Assembly (NCBI RefSeq): GCF_005938745.2
Contig: NZ_VCBX02000001.1
Span: 4,726,501 to 4,790,500 of the forward strand
DNA from: Rhodococcus sp. KBS0724
GTDB lineage: Bacteria > Actinomycetota > Actinomycetes > Mycobacteriales > Mycobacteriaceae
Direction: 5' to 3'
Length of the DNA: 64,000 bases
The position numbers and the translations under genes were made by a program. Every line of letters starts with the position of its first letter. The stretch's first letter is position 1. Below the pieces are notes generated by a model that was given only the letters and a program-made list of their open reading frames with translations, had not been told where the DNA came from and searched no databases. Shown here in pieces: positions 56,076 to 64,000 of the stretch.

Positions 56076-56519
56076 CTAATTCGAGGTGACGGGCTCCGGT
56101 GTGCGTGTCAGGGCCTCACGTTTGCGCAGGTACCAGACGGCGGGGCCGGCCAGGAGCCAGGTCACGACGATGACGGATCCGGCTGGGATCAGCGCAACAC
56201 TCGCGCTGCGGCCGGCCACGCGAACCAGATCGGGGTCACTCTTCGAGTACTCGACCTCGATACGTTGTCCCACAGTCAGATTGGTGGGATACAGGACACC
56301 GAGCTCGGGGTTGTGGTTTGCGCCGTCCGGGGTGACAAAGCTGATCGCGGACCGTAGCGAACCGGCCGAGAGGACTTCAGCGGTTGCCGTGCCCATGTCG
56401 GCTTCGATGGTCCGGTCGTTGCGCCACGCACCGAGAACGAGGATGACCGCGAGAACCGAGACGCCGATCGCGACCACGAGGATTCCGATGCGGAAACGAC
56501 GCAGAACTACTTCGCTCAC
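56076..56519 (-). CDS. DUF3592 membrane protein
   Basis: The 147-residue protein has a helix at each end: [18 protein letters not shown] near the start and [21 protein letters not shown] near the end. A short extracytoplasmic domain lies between them, with the DUF3592 pattern [18 protein letters not shown] 56519 overlaps the menD stop as GTGA; the frame upstream lies on menD. It is the counterpart of Rv0556. Function unknown; coupling to menD suggests a membrane role linked to quinone synthesis or to MgtA. Confidence 0.8.
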   Translation of the reverse strand: MSEVVLRRFRIGILVVAIGVSVLAVILVLGAWRNDRTIEADMGTATAEVLSAGSLRSAISFVTPDGANHNPELGVLYPTNLTVGQRIEVEYSKSDPDLVRVAGRSASVALIPAGSVIVVTWLLAGPAVWYLRKREALTRTPEPVTSN

Positions 56520-58129
56520 AGTTGTGCTCGCACAGATGCGTGCAGTTCGCGCAAACCGCTGCGGTCGGTGGGAACTTCCAGAACCCGGATGCCTGCTGCG
56601 GGTTGCGCCAGCGCTTCCGTGAGCTTGTCGACGCTCACGGCGGTGTGGGGAACGCGGTACGCGGCGCACAGTGCTGCCAGGTCCATGCCGTGCGGCGTGC
56701 CGAAAACGCGCTCGAACACTCCGGCGTACTGCGGATCGCCCTGCTCGAGCAGTTCGAATATTCCGCCGCCGTCGTCGTTGGCGACGATGATCGTGAGGTC
56801 ACGGGGCCGCGGTTCCCCGGTCCCGATCAGGAGACCGGAGGCGTCGTGCAAGAAGGTGAGGTCGCCCATCAGGGCGATGGTTCGGCCATCGTCGTAGGCC
56901 AGTGCGGCGCCGACTGCGGCCGAGACCGTGCCGTCGATGCCGGCGACACCGCGGTTGGACAGGACCCGCACGGACGGCTTCGGGTAGCTCACCAGCGCCG
57001 CGTCGCGCACCGGGTTGGAGGCTCCGAGCAGCAGTTGGTCGCCATCGCCCAGAGAACTCATCACAGCGGCGGCTACGTGCAGGCCGGTGGCCTTGGGGTG
57101 GGCAGCCAATTGCTTGGCTACGGCCGCGTCGGCGTGCTCGGTCAACGACAGGCACCGCGCGATCCAGGCCGGATCCGGTGTTCCGCTCACCACGGCCCTG
57201 GTTCCGGTGGCAAGGACGTTGCCGGACACGTCGGGCCAGCGCGGCCCGGTTGTCAGGGCGTAGACGTCGACGCTCGGGTCGGCCAGCACTTTGGACACCT
57301 GACGATGCAGGGTGGGACGGCCGGTGATGACTACTTGCCGGGGCTTGAGTTGTGCCAAAGCCAGCGGATGCAGGGGAATTCCGTGCAGCGGCGCCGTGGG
57401 TTCGGCGACGGTCGGCAGTCCCGCGAGTTCCGGTCGCAGCGCACTGCCGTGGCCGGAGACGACGACGGTGTCGACGCTCAGATCCAGGTCGAGGGGGACG
57501 TCGAGCGTCGCGTTCTGCGTCGTGGTCCAGGCTGCGCCGCCGGGGCGGCCTTCCGGAACCGGCCCCTGCATGTGCACGTCGGGAACCAGCGGTTCACGCA
57601 ACGGCATGTCGAAGTGCACCGGCCCGGCGTTGCCTGACCGGGTGCCGCGGGCGGCGGCGAGCACGCGGCACACTGCGGAACGCCATTGGCTGTTCTGCGT
57701 CGCATCGTCTTCGGCCAGTCCCAGGCTGATGGTGGCGCGTACCTGGCTGCCGAACAATCCGAGCTGCTCGACGGTCTGGTTGGCGCCGGTTCCGAGCATT
57801 TCGTACGGCCGGTTGGCGCTCAGGACAACGAGGGGCACGCGTGCGTAGTTCGCTTCGAGCACTGCCGGCCCGAGGTTCGCGACGGCGGTTCCGGACGTCA
57901 TGACGATGGGCACTGGTCGCTGACCGGCGATTGCCAGTCCGAGTGCGAGGAAACCTGCTGTCCGCTCGTCGATCCGCATGTGCAGGCGCAGGCGCCCCTC
58001 GACGTCTGCGGCTTGGAGGGCAAATGCGAGCGGTGCGCTGCGTGAGCCTGGGCAGAGCACGACTTCACGCACGCCACCACGAACCAGTTCGTCGACGACG
58101 GCTGTGGCTTGTGCTGTGGACGGATTCAC
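56516..58129 (-). CDS. menD: SEPHCHC synthase MenD
   Basis: The 537-residue thiamine-diphosphate enzyme joins isochorismate and 2-oxoglutarate, the first committed step to menaquinone. It opens [19 protein letters not shown] and has the ThDP region [13 protein letters not shown] with [17 protein letters not shown] 58129 (VNPS) matches the MenD start in mycobacteria; the frame runs to 58225. It heads the operon menD-DUF3592-mgtA-menG, divergent from a flavin reductase gene. Confidence 0.96.
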   Translation of the reverse strand: MNPSTAQATAVVDELVRGGVREVVLCPGSRSAPLAFALQAADVEGRLRLHMRIDERTAGFLALGLAIAGQRPVPIVMTSGTAVANLGPAVLEANYARVPLVVLSANRPYEMLGTGANQTVEQLGLFGSQVRATISLGLAEDDATQNSQWRSAVCRVLAAARGTRSGNAGPVHFDMPLREPLVPDVHMQGPVPEGRPGGAAWTTTQNATLDVPLDLDLSVDTVVVSGHGSALRPELAGLPTVAEPTAPLHGIPLHPLALAQLKPRQVVITGRPTLHRQVSKVLADPSVDVYALTTGPRWPDVSGNVLATGTRAVVSGTPDPAWIARCLSLTEHADAAVAKQLAAHPKATGLHVAAAVMSSLGDGDQLLLGASNPVRDAALVSYPKPSVRVLSNRGVAGIDGTVSAAVGAALAYDDGRTIALMGDLTFLHDASGLLIGTGEPRPRDLTIIVANDDGGGIFELLEQGDPQYAGVFERVFGTPHGMDLAALCAAYRVPHTAVSVDKLTEALAQPAAGIRVLEVPTDRSGLRELHASVRAQL

Positions 58130-58196
58130 GCCTTCAAGAGTGTCAGATGTTCGGGCCGGGCCGTGCCGAGGGGCGAGTCTGCGGCACCATGTGTGA

Positions 58197-58796
58197 GTGC
58201 GCACACTCTTCGATCCTTCGGACACCTCGCCTCGCCGGTTCTATCAGTTGCTCACGGCGACGGTGGTTCCGCGGCCGATCGCCTGGGTGTCGACGCTCTC
58301 GGCCGACGGCGTCGGCAATCTGGCGCCGCACAGCTTCTTCACCGTGGCAAGTGCGGCTCCGCCGGTGGTGCAGTTCACTTCGGTGGGCCGTAAGGACAGT
58401 TTGCGCAACATCGAGGCGACGGGTGAGTTCGTGATCAACGTGGCTACGGCGTCGTTGTTCGACATGGTCAACGACAGTTCGGCCCCCTACTCTCCGGACG
58501 CCGACGAGTTTCTCGAGTTGGGCATTCGCAGTGAGCCGAGTGAACGGGTGCGCCCGCTTCGGGTCGCGGAGTCGCCGGTTGCGATCGAGTGCACGCTGCG
58601 CCAGGTCATCGAGGTCGGAGATTCGTTTGTGGTGATGGGCGATGTGGTTGCCGTCGCAGTGCGCCCGGACGCGTTGGCCGACGACGGTTTGCCGGAGTTC
58701 GCGGCGTTGGCGCCGCTGAGCCGGTTGGGCCGCTCGGAGTGGGGCCTGCCGCCGGAGGTTGTCGTCAAAGAGCGGCCCAGCACACCGAGACAGTAA
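58197..58796 (+). CDS. Flavin reductase-like FMN-binding protein
   Basis: The 199-residue protein has the flavin reductase/DIM6-NTAB fold: [26 protein letters not shown] at the start, then [14 protein letters not shown]. It binds FMN and may reduce flavin for another enzyme, or act on a small substrate; nothing nearby fixes which. GTG 58197 is the start. Its stop sits just before the iron box of the next gene, so the two genes are probably regulated separately. Confidence 0.85.
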   Translation: MRTLFDPSDTSPRRFYQLLTATVVPRPIAWVSTLSADGVGNLAPHSFFTVASAAPPVVQFTSVGRKDSLRNIEATGEFVINVATASLFDMVNDSSAPYSPDADEFLELGIRSEPSERVRPLRVAESPVAIECTLRQVIEVGDSFVVMGDVVAVAVRPDALADDGLPEFAALAPLSRLGRSEWGLPPEVVVKERPSTPRQ

Positions 58797-58797
58797 G

Positions 58798-58816
58798 TTA
58801 GGATTGCCTGACCTAC
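58798..58816 (+). promoter_or_regulatory. Likely IdeR/DtxR iron box
   Basis: TTAGGATTGCCTGACCTAC matches the consensus TTAGGTTAGGCTAACCTAA at 14 of 19 bases, with both TTAGG/CCTA ends kept. It starts two bases after the flavin reductase stop and 24 bases before the siderophore-interacting gene, where repression by iron-loaded IdeR would be expected. The match was made by eye. Confidence 0.7.
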
Positions 58817-58839
58817 TGTCGTCGATCGAGGGTTCCGTC

Positions 58840-59667
58840 ATGGCCAAGCGCTCCAAGTTCGTGAAACCGGTGTCACGCAGCATCACCTCTGCCGAGGTCG
58901 TGGCGAACAAGAGGATCAGTCCCACCTTCATCCGCATCACGATTGCCGGCGACGAACTCGGCACCATCACTCCGATGGGCGCCGATCACTGGTTCCGCCT
59001 CTTCATCCCACAAGCCGGTCAGAGTGAGCTACGACTGCCGTCCGCGGCAAACAACCTCTGGTACGCGCAGTACCTGATGATGTCCAAGGACACCCGTCCC
59101 GTGGTGCGCAATTACACGATCCGTGAGTTCCGGCCGGCCGGATCCGGGGTCTTCGGCGACACAGCGGAAATCGACATCGATTTCGCCTTTCACGGCGACA
59201 TCGGCCCGGCATCCGCTTGGGCGGACACCGCGTCCAGCGGTGACAAGGTGGCGATTCTCGACGAAGGCTGCATTTACAACCCGACCGCCGATTGCACCTG
59301 GCAGCTGTTGGTCGGAGACGAAAGTGCCCTGCCCGCGATCGCCGGAATTCTCGACACCGCCGACGCCGACCTGCGTGCCGAAGTGTTTCTCGAGATACCG
59401 AACGTCGAGGACAAGCAGGAAATCCCTGACCTCGCGAACGTCAACGTTCACTGGCTCGTTCGCGGCGACGAGCACGCCAAGCCGGGAACACCTGCCCTCG
59501 CGGCCGTTCGCGCGGCCGAATTGCCCGAAGGCGCGTCGTACACGTTTGTCGCCGGTGAACAGGCCCTCACCACCGGGCTTCGACGCCACCTCGTGAACGA
59601 CCGCAAGTTCCCGAAAACCGACATCACGTTCACCGGCTTCTGGCGCGACGGCCACGCCGCGAATTGA
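58840..59667 (+). CDS. Siderophore-interacting protein (SIP/ViuB family, ferric-siderophore reductase)
   Basis: The 275-residue FAD-containing protein belongs to the ViuB/SIP group, which reduces iron in imported siderophores using NAD(P)H or ferredoxin. It has RNYTIREF near the FAD site, GDIGPASAWA and the C-terminal YTFVAGEQAL and TGFWRDG typical of the family. ATG 58840 begins MAKRSK; the longer frame covers the iron box. An upstream IdeR box and following terminator make it a single-gene iron-regulated unit. Confidence 0.88.
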   Translation: MAKRSKFVKPVSRSITSAEVVANKRISPTFIRITIAGDELGTITPMGADHWFRLFIPQAGQSELRLPSAANNLWYAQYLMMSKDTRPVVRNYTIREFRPAGSGVFGDTAEIDIDFAFHGDIGPASAWADTASSGDKVAILDEGCIYNPTADCTWQLLVGDESALPAIAGILDTADADLRAEVFLEIPNVEDKQEIPDLANVNVHWLVRGDEHAKPGTPALAAVRAAELPEGASYTFVAGEQALTTGLRRHLVNDRKFPKTDITFTGFWRDGHAAN

Positions 59668-59689
59668 TCTTGACTCCACAGAAACGACA

Positions 59690-59721
59690 AGCGGCCCGGG
59701 AGTGTTCACTCCCGGGCCGCT
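59690..59721. terminator. Terminator between SIP gene and DUF gene
   Basis: A 15-base-pair stem AGCGGCCCGGGAGTG with its complement and a two-base TT centre lies between two convergent genes. No T-run on the plus side, TTGTCG on the minus side. Confidence 0.8.
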
Positions 59722-59732
59722 CTCTGTCCTGC

Positions 59733-60194
59733 TTATGCAGCGTGCTTCTGGATCAGATCTCCCAGACGCGGCAGTGCAGCCGTGACGTGCTTCTGCGCCG
59801 AACCACGCAGCTTCGAGTACATCGACTTGACGACGGCCTTGTCGCTGCCTTCGATGCGCTCGTCCGTCACCTGGAGCAGTGAGTTGGCAACGGCGTCGCC
59901 GCGAGCCGTGATGAACTCCGAGAAGCTTCCGCCGCCCGAGGCGGAGAATTCCTGCCAGTACGGCTCGAGCTTTGCCACGAAATCGGGCAGCAGTGCGGTG
60001 ACCGCGTCCGGCACGATGGACGGGCTCACCTTCTTGACTGCGCCGTAGCCGCCCTTGAGAGCTAGCCCTGAGGCCCCCGACTTATCCGAAACCTCTGCGT
60101 CGATCAAGGTCTGCACGTCCGCGACGACCGCGGGAAGCCGTGAATCCTCGAGCAGGGTTTCGTTCAGAGCTGCAACCACTTTCGATCCCTTCAT
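59733..60194 (-). CDS. Conserved actinobacterial protein, DUF6918-like
   Basis: The 153-residue soluble, mostly helical protein starts KGSKVVAALNETLLEDSRL and has KGGYGAVKKVSPSIVP and a C-terminal helix with basic residues. I recall this pattern as a conserved protein of mycolata (DUF6918) with no known function. It is a lone gene between a terminator and menC. GATCGAAAG precedes ATG 60194. Confidence 0.7.
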   Translation of the reverse strand: MKGSKVVAALNETLLEDSRLPAVVADVQTLIDAEVSDKSGASGLALKGGYGAVKKVSPSIVPDAVTALLPDFVAKLEPYWQEFSASGGGSFSEFITARGDAVANSLLQVTDERIEGSDKAVVKSMYSKLRGSAQKHVTAALPRLGDLIQKHAA

Positions 60195-60227
60195 TGTTCA
60201 CTGATGTTCATCAGGTCGGGCCCGAGA

Positions 60228-61238
60228 CTATACGAAATTCAGCGCGCCTCGTTGATCGAGTAGCTGATGACAGCGCCGGACGCGGCCCAGCCACCACGCA
60301 GTGCGTTCGGGCGTGGCCGCCAACTGCGTGAGGATCGACGGATCAGGCTCGACCTCACCTACGGACAAAGCACCCGAGATTGCCGGATCGACAACTGCGA
60401 CGTCGCGGACGAACAGCCCACCGGTGCCCAATCCGCACGCAAACGGCAACTCCGGCAATGCTGCTGCGGCCGCGAGCCCCGACGCCATCCCGACCGCCGT
60501 ATCGAGTGCGCTGGACACCACCACCGGCACGCCGTACTCGGCCAGTTGGGTACTCAACGTGACCACCGCTCGCATACCGCCCAGCGGGGGCACCTTGACT
60601 ATCGCGACGTCGGCTCCCCCCGCCCGCACCACCCGCAGCGGGTCTTCCGCGCGCCTGATGCTCTCGTCCGCAGCAATCCGCACACCCGTTCCGGCTGCGC
60701 GCACCCGCACCAGTTCTTCGACGCTTGCGCACGGCTGCTCCGCGTACTCGAGTTCACCGTCCTCGGTGAGCGCCCGCAGCGCTGCAACGGCCTCGTCGAC
60801 GCTCCACCCACCGTTCGCGTCGACCCGCACGTTGGGGATGTGTCGACGAACCTCGTTTACCCGGGCAATGTCATCCGCCAACGACTGTCCCTTTTCGGCA
60901 ACCTTGATCTTGGCTGTTCGCGATCCGGGGAAACGCTTCAACATTTCCGGTACCGCCGACGCGTCGATCGCGGGAACCGTGGCGTTGACCGGCACAGTGG
61001 TCCGAAGTGCAGGTGGGGGGCCGAGCCACGCCGCCTCGATCCCGGCGCGCAGCCAGTGCGCAGCTTCCTCGTCGTCGTACTCGACAAACGGAGCGAACTC
61101 ACCCCACCCTGCCGGGCCGCGGAGAAGCAGAGCCTCACGCGTCGTGATTCCGCGGAAACGCACCCGCATGGGCAGGCTCACCACAACCGCGTCGGCGATC
61201 AGCTCGTCGAACGACGGCAAGTCGAAGGTGCAAGTCAT
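60228..61238 (-). CDS. menC: o-Succinylbenzoate synthase MenC
   Basis: This 336-residue enolase-superfamily enzyme dehydrates SHCHC to o-succinylbenzoate in menaquinone synthesis. It has the catalytic lysines in AKIKVAEKG and VAIVKVPPLGG, and the metal ligands in DANGGW, EYAEQP and AADESIR. It starts at ATG 61238, two bases after the stop of the hotdog gene upstream, in the same transcript. Corresponds to Rv0553. Confidence 0.93.
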   Translation of the reverse strand: MTCTFDLPSFDELIADAVVVSLPMRVRFRGITTREALLLRGPAGWGEFAPFVEYDDEEAAHWLRAGIEAAWLGPPPALRTTVPVNATVPAIDASAVPEMLKRFPGSRTAKIKVAEKGQSLADDIARVNEVRRHIPNVRVDANGGWSVDEAVAALRALTEDGELEYAEQPCASVEELVRVRAAGTGVRIAADESIRRAEDPLRVVRAGGADVAIVKVPPLGGMRAVVTLSTQLAEYGVPVVVSSALDTAVGMASGLAAAAALPELPFACGLGTGGLFVRDVAVVDPAISGALSVGEVEPDPSILTQLAATPERTAWWLGRVRRCHQLLDQRGALNFV

Positions 61239-61240
61239 GT

Positions 61241-61885
61241 TCAGGGCTGCCCGGGCAGGAGCTCGATCATGAGTGCGTCACCGTCGACAAGAAGCTTCCC
61301 GTCCAGGTCGGTCAGCCGGGCGCTGACAAACGTTTTACGGCCCTCCACACGATCCACTTTTCCTTCGATCACCAGTGGTGTATTCAACGGGGTGATCGCG
61401 CGGTAGTTGATGTGCAGGTATCCGGTGCGGGACATCGGGCGACCACCCGCGTGGGTGGTCATGCCGAAGATATCGTCGAAGAGCAATGGCACGATTCCGC
61501 CGTGAGCTGCGCCGTTACCACCGAGGTGGTAGCGGCGGAACATGCCGGTGCTTCGCACACCTTCGGCGTCGAATCGCTCGAGCGTCCACGGCGGCATGAG
61601 GAGACTGCCCCGACCCGGCAGGTGAATGTTCGAGCCGGCAGGCGACGATCCTTCCGGAACCTCGTACGGAGCCAGGCGATCGGCAAGCTCCTCCGCTTGC
61701 GTGGCGAGTTCCGCCAGAACCTCGTCGGGGACATGCGTCGACACCGAAAGGTCCTGCAACCTCCGCATGGCCTCGACAAAACGGCCGAAATCGGGACCTG
61801 CGGGTATGTGTCGGAAGACTGGGAAACCGCCCCGACGCTCGTCGGGAACGACGGTCTCCTTGCCTTCTACGGTGGGTTCGCTCAT
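61241..61885 (-). CDS. PaaI-type hotdog thioesterase
   Basis: The 214-residue protein has a C-terminal hotdog domain: GNGAAHGGIVPLLFDDIFGM carries the HGG..D motif of the PaaI/4HBT thioesterases, followed by YLHINYRAITPL. The first about 80 residues are a helical extension. Placed directly before menC with a 2-base gap, it could hydrolyse DHNA-CoA, the step whose enzyme is not otherwise seen here; this is inference. ATG 61885 was chosen; GTG 61894 is also in frame. Confidence 0.78.
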   Translation of the reverse strand: MSEPTVEGKETVVPDERRGGFPVFRHIPAGPDFGRFVEAMRRLQDLSVSTHVPDEVLAELATQAEELADRLAPYEVPEGSSPAGSNIHLPGRGSLLMPPWTLERFDAEGVRSTGMFRRYHLGGNGAAHGGIVPLLFDDIFGMTTHAGGRPMSRTGYLHINYRAITPLNTPLVIEGKVDRVEGRKTFVSARLTDLDGKLLVDGDALMIELLPGQP

Positions 61886-61944
61886 GACCTGCACGTTATC
61901 GCGCCAGAGAACATGTTCTACTCCAGGTAGTCGTTCGGGTTACG

Positions 61945-62862
61945 GTGCCTGCCTCTATCGTGACCTACGTGACCTTCAACCCGCAGCTTTGGCGCCCAGT
62001 TCCCGGATTCGAGAATCTCACCGACATCACTTATCACCGCCATGTCAGTCAAGGCACAGTTCGTATCGCCTTCGACCGCCCCGAGGTACGCAATGCGTTT
62101 CGCCCACACACCGTCGACGAGCTGTACCGGGCACTCGACCACGCCCGGATGACGTCCGACGTGGGCGCCGTACTGCTCACCGGCAACGGACCGAGCGAGA
62201 AGGACGGCGGCTGGGCCTTCTGCTCCGGCGGCGATCAGCGCATCCGTGGCCGTAGCGGCTACCAGTACGCGGAAGGCGAAACGGCCGACACCGTCGACAA
62301 GGCCCGCGCCGGACGCCTCCACATCCTCGAAGTCCAGCGACTGATTCGTTTCATGCCCAAGGTGGTCATCTGCCTGGTCAACGGTTGGGCCGCCGGCGGC
62401 GGACACAGCCTGCACGTCGTCTGCGACCTGACTCTCGCGAGTCGCGAACATGCCCGGTTCAAGCAGACCGATGCGGACGTCGGAAGTTTCGACGGCGGGT
62501 ACGGCAGCGCCTACCTCGCAAAGATGGTGGGCCAGAAGTTCGCTCGCGAGATCTTCTTCCTCGGCGAGACCTATTCCGCCGAGGAAATGCATCAGATGGG
62601 CGCCGTCAACAAGGTTGTCGATCACGCCGAGCTCGAGAACGTTGCCATCGAGTGGGCCGGCAAGATCAACGGCAAGTCCCCGCAGGCTCAGCGCATGCTC
62701 AAGTACGCGTTCAACCTGCAGGACGACGGCTTGGTCGGTCAGCAGCTATTTGCCGGTGAGGCAACGCGTTTGGCCTACATGACCGACGAAGCTGTCGAGG
62801 GCCGCGACTCCTTCCTCGAGAAGCGTGATCCCGACTGGTCGCCGTACCCCTGGTATTTCTGA
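61945..62862 (+). CDS. menB: 1,4-dihydroxy-2-naphthoyl-CoA synthase MenB
   Basis: This 305-residue crotonase-fold enzyme closes the naphthoquinone ring. It has FCSGGDQRIRGRSGYQYA, the oxyanion stretch GWAAGGGHSLHVVCDL and DVGSFDGGYGSAYLA with the catalytic Asp and Tyr. The C-terminus DWSPYPWYF matches Rv0548c. Start uncertain: GTG 61945, 61960 and 61969 all precede the conserved part. It is divergent from the hotdog-menC pair. Confidence 0.95.
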   Translation: MPASIVTYVTFNPQLWRPVPGFENLTDITYHRHVSQGTVRIAFDRPEVRNAFRPHTVDELYRALDHARMTSDVGAVLLTGNGPSEKDGGWAFCSGGDQRIRGRSGYQYAEGETADTVDKARAGRLHILEVQRLIRFMPKVVICLVNGWAAGGGHSLHVVCDLTLASREHARFKQTDADVGSFDGGYGSAYLAKMVGQKFAREIFFLGETYSAEEMHQMGAVNKVVDHAELENVAIEWAGKINGKSPQAQRMLKYAFNLQDDGLVGQQLFAGEATRLAYMTDEAVEGRDSFLEKRDPDWSPYPWYF

Positions 62863-62909
62863 TTCATCAGGTCCAGGTATCGCAGAGCGAGACGTGGAAG
62901 GATAGTTCC

Positions 62910-63296
62910 GTGGAGATTCTGAGCAGCCGAACGATATTGCGCCCCGCCGACTACGAGCTGACGCTGAGCTTCTACCGGGACACGCTCGGGCTGGCTATTG
63001 CCCGTGAATATCCCGGCGGCACAGTGTTCTTCGCTGGCCAGGGCTTGATCGAGATCGCCGCACACGGCGGCACCGGCAACGGCGGGTTCCGTGGCGCGAT
63101 CTGGCTGCAGGTTCGCGATCTCACCGCCGCCCAGACGGAATTAGTACTCGTCGGAGTCAAGATTGCCCGGGAGGCACGTCAGGAACCGTGGGGTCTTCAC
63201 GAAATGTGGATCGCCGATCCCGATGGGACGCCGATCGTCATGGTGCAGATCCCGGAGGATCATCCGATCCGCCGTGATTCCCGAACACCGCAGTAG
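62910..63296 (+). CDS. VOC (glyoxalase fold) protein
   Basis: The 128-residue single VOC module opens LRPADYELTLSFYRDTLGL and closes HEMWIADPDGTPIVMVQIPEDH. Good start: GTG 62910 with GGAAGGA six to seven bases upstream. It differs clearly from the VOC gene at 22355. It follows menB by 47 bases and is closed by a strong terminator. Substrate unknown. Confidence 0.85.
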   Translation: MEILSSRTILRPADYELTLSFYRDTLGLAIAREYPGGTVFFAGQGLIEIAAHGGTGNGGFRGAIWLQVRDLTAAQTELVLVGVKIAREARQEPWGLHEMWIADPDGTPIVMVQIPEDHPIRRDSRTPQ

Positions 63297-63314
63297 CGCA
63301 CCGACGACTGCACT

Positions 63315-63350
63315 GACAATGCCCGCCACGGTTTCGTGGCGGGCATTGTC
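63315..63350. terminator. Terminator between VOC gene and membrane protein gene
   Basis: Perfect 15-base-pair stem GACAATGCCCGCCAC with its complement and a 6-base loop, between two convergent genes. The flanks are not T-rich. Confidence 0.85.
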
Positions 63351-63364
63351 GGTTGAACCGGGTA

Positions 63365-63730
63365 TCAGATGCGGGTGTTCAGTGCCTGGGCGATCTGATC
63401 GGTCTGGGCCTGGCCTTCGAGCAGCTGACGCACCAGCCACAGGCGCAGTACCTTCGCGACGGACGCGGCGATGAACATCGCCGCCCCGATGACCGTCAAT
63501 GCCAGGAACGCGATCGCCAGAATCTGGTACGACGCGATGTTCCGCAGATCCGATTCGGTGAGCGAGGAAATGTAGAGCACACACGCGCCGACCACACCCA
63601 CCACCATCAGGATCAGGCCACCGAACAGTGTTTTGGCGTCGCCACCGGACTGGCCCTTGTCGAGCCCCAGCTCCGCGATGTTCTTCTTGAATTCGCCACG
63701 GCGATCTTGTGCAACAGTAGTCATCGTCAT
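63365..63730 (-). CDS. Two-helix membrane protein, unknown function
   Basis: The 121-residue protein has a soluble N-terminus (about 1-35) and two membrane helices (GGLILMVVGVVGACVLYIS and ILAIAFLALTVIGAAMFIAAS), then a charged tail. ATG 63730 overlaps the stop of the ABC ATPase gene as ATGA, so it is the next gene of that transport operon; a second ATG at 63724 is in frame. No family recognised. Confidence 0.75.
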   Translation of the reverse strand: MTMTTVAQDRRGEFKKNIAELGLDKGQSGGDAKTLFGGLILMVVGVVGACVLYISSLTESDLRNIASYQILAIAFLALTVIGAAMFIAASVAKVLRLWLVRQLLEGQAQTDQIAQALNTRI

Positions 63731-64000
63731 CCTCCTAGATAACTGGTAGAAAGTTCTTGTTCGATCTCATGCGGGTCACCGACCCGAGTAACGCGGCCCT
63801 GCAACATCAACGCCGCCGACGTCGCGATCGGCAACACCGCCCGCGCGAACTGCTCCGCGACGAGGATGGAAATACCCTCTGCGGCAAGTGAACCCACCAC
63901 GTCGTACATCTGCGAGACAATTCGAGGGGCCAGGCCCATCGACAACTCGTCGAGCAGCAGCACCGTCGGATGAGTTCCCAACGCCCGAGAGAGCGCGAGC
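63727..64000 (-). CDS. ABC transporter ATPase, branched-chain amino acid type (LivF-like), C-terminal part
   Basis: The coding frame runs off the window edge; about 91 C-terminal residues are present. LALSRALGTHPTVLLLDE is the end of the signature helix and Walker B, followed by SMGLAP and VAEQF with the switch region. LivF proteins usually read LLLDEPS; here the residue after DE is Leu. The next gene overlaps it by four bases. High-affinity amino acid or urea-type uptake is likely, but the substrate is unknown. Confidence 0.85.
   Translation of the reverse strand, partial: LALSRALGTHPTVLLLDELSMGLAPRIVSQMYDVVGSLAAEGISILVAEQFARAVLPIATSAALMLQGRVTRVGDPHEIEQELSTSYLGG

Overview
The window looks like a chromosomal segment of a mycolic-acid actinomycete, most likely Rhodococcus of the R. 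erythropolis type. This is inferred from mycobacterium-like RpoB/RpoC, a complete mce operon, HadA/HadB, a menaquinone pathway with MenJ and GrcC, MgtA, and a gene order that matches two blocks of the Mycobacterium tuberculosis map (Rv0548-Rv0566 and Rv0634B-Rv0667). Both the taxon and the synteny are recalled from knowledge, not searched.

Left end (1-5692, + strand): the end of a surface-polysaccharide cluster. It holds a partial GT4 glycosyltransferase, two membrane proteins (the first GT-C-like), a Wzx-like flippase and a second GT4 enzyme, mostly joined by 4-base ATGA overlaps. Facing it (5659-13839, - strand) is a compact nonribosomal peptide operon in which every junction is a 4-base overlap: an A-T protein whose adenylation pocket reads as leucine, a cytochrome P450, a C-A-T-TE protein, and a secreted GH6 glycoside hydrolase. 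A short repeat-rich region with nested inverted repeats separates it from a GAF-ANTAR antiterminator gene.

14828-20495: a c-di-GMP enzyme (GAF-GGDEF-EAL), a ThiF/nitroreductase fusion (MoeY-like), a GNAT-fold acyltransferase and a divergent acyl-ACP thioesterase. This is a possible small-molecule or signalling locus of unknown product. 20492-22741 holds small housekeeping genes (membrane protein, SixA-like phosphatase, flavin monooxygenase, VOC protein).

22795-49925 is the core information-processing block read leftward: tRNA-Tyr, tRNA-Thr, tRNA-Met, rpmG, hadA-hadB, tRNA-Trp, secE, nusG, rplK, rplA, a repeat-flanked membrane protein, rplJ, rplL, then mceG-yrbEA-yrbEB-mceA-F with two Mce-associated proteins ending at a clear terminator, then rpoB and rpoC. 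The lipid importer is therefore inserted between ribosomal protein genes and RNA polymerase genes.

50148-64000: yajQ, htpX, and the menaquinone genes (grcC, menJ, menG, menD, menC, menB) interspersed with mgtA, a DUF3592 protein, a flavin reductase, a siderophore-interacting protein preceded by a likely IdeR iron box, a hotdog thioesterase and a VOC protein. The window ends in a branched-chain-type ABC ATPase gene that runs off the edge. No insertion sequence, prophage or CRISPR array was seen.
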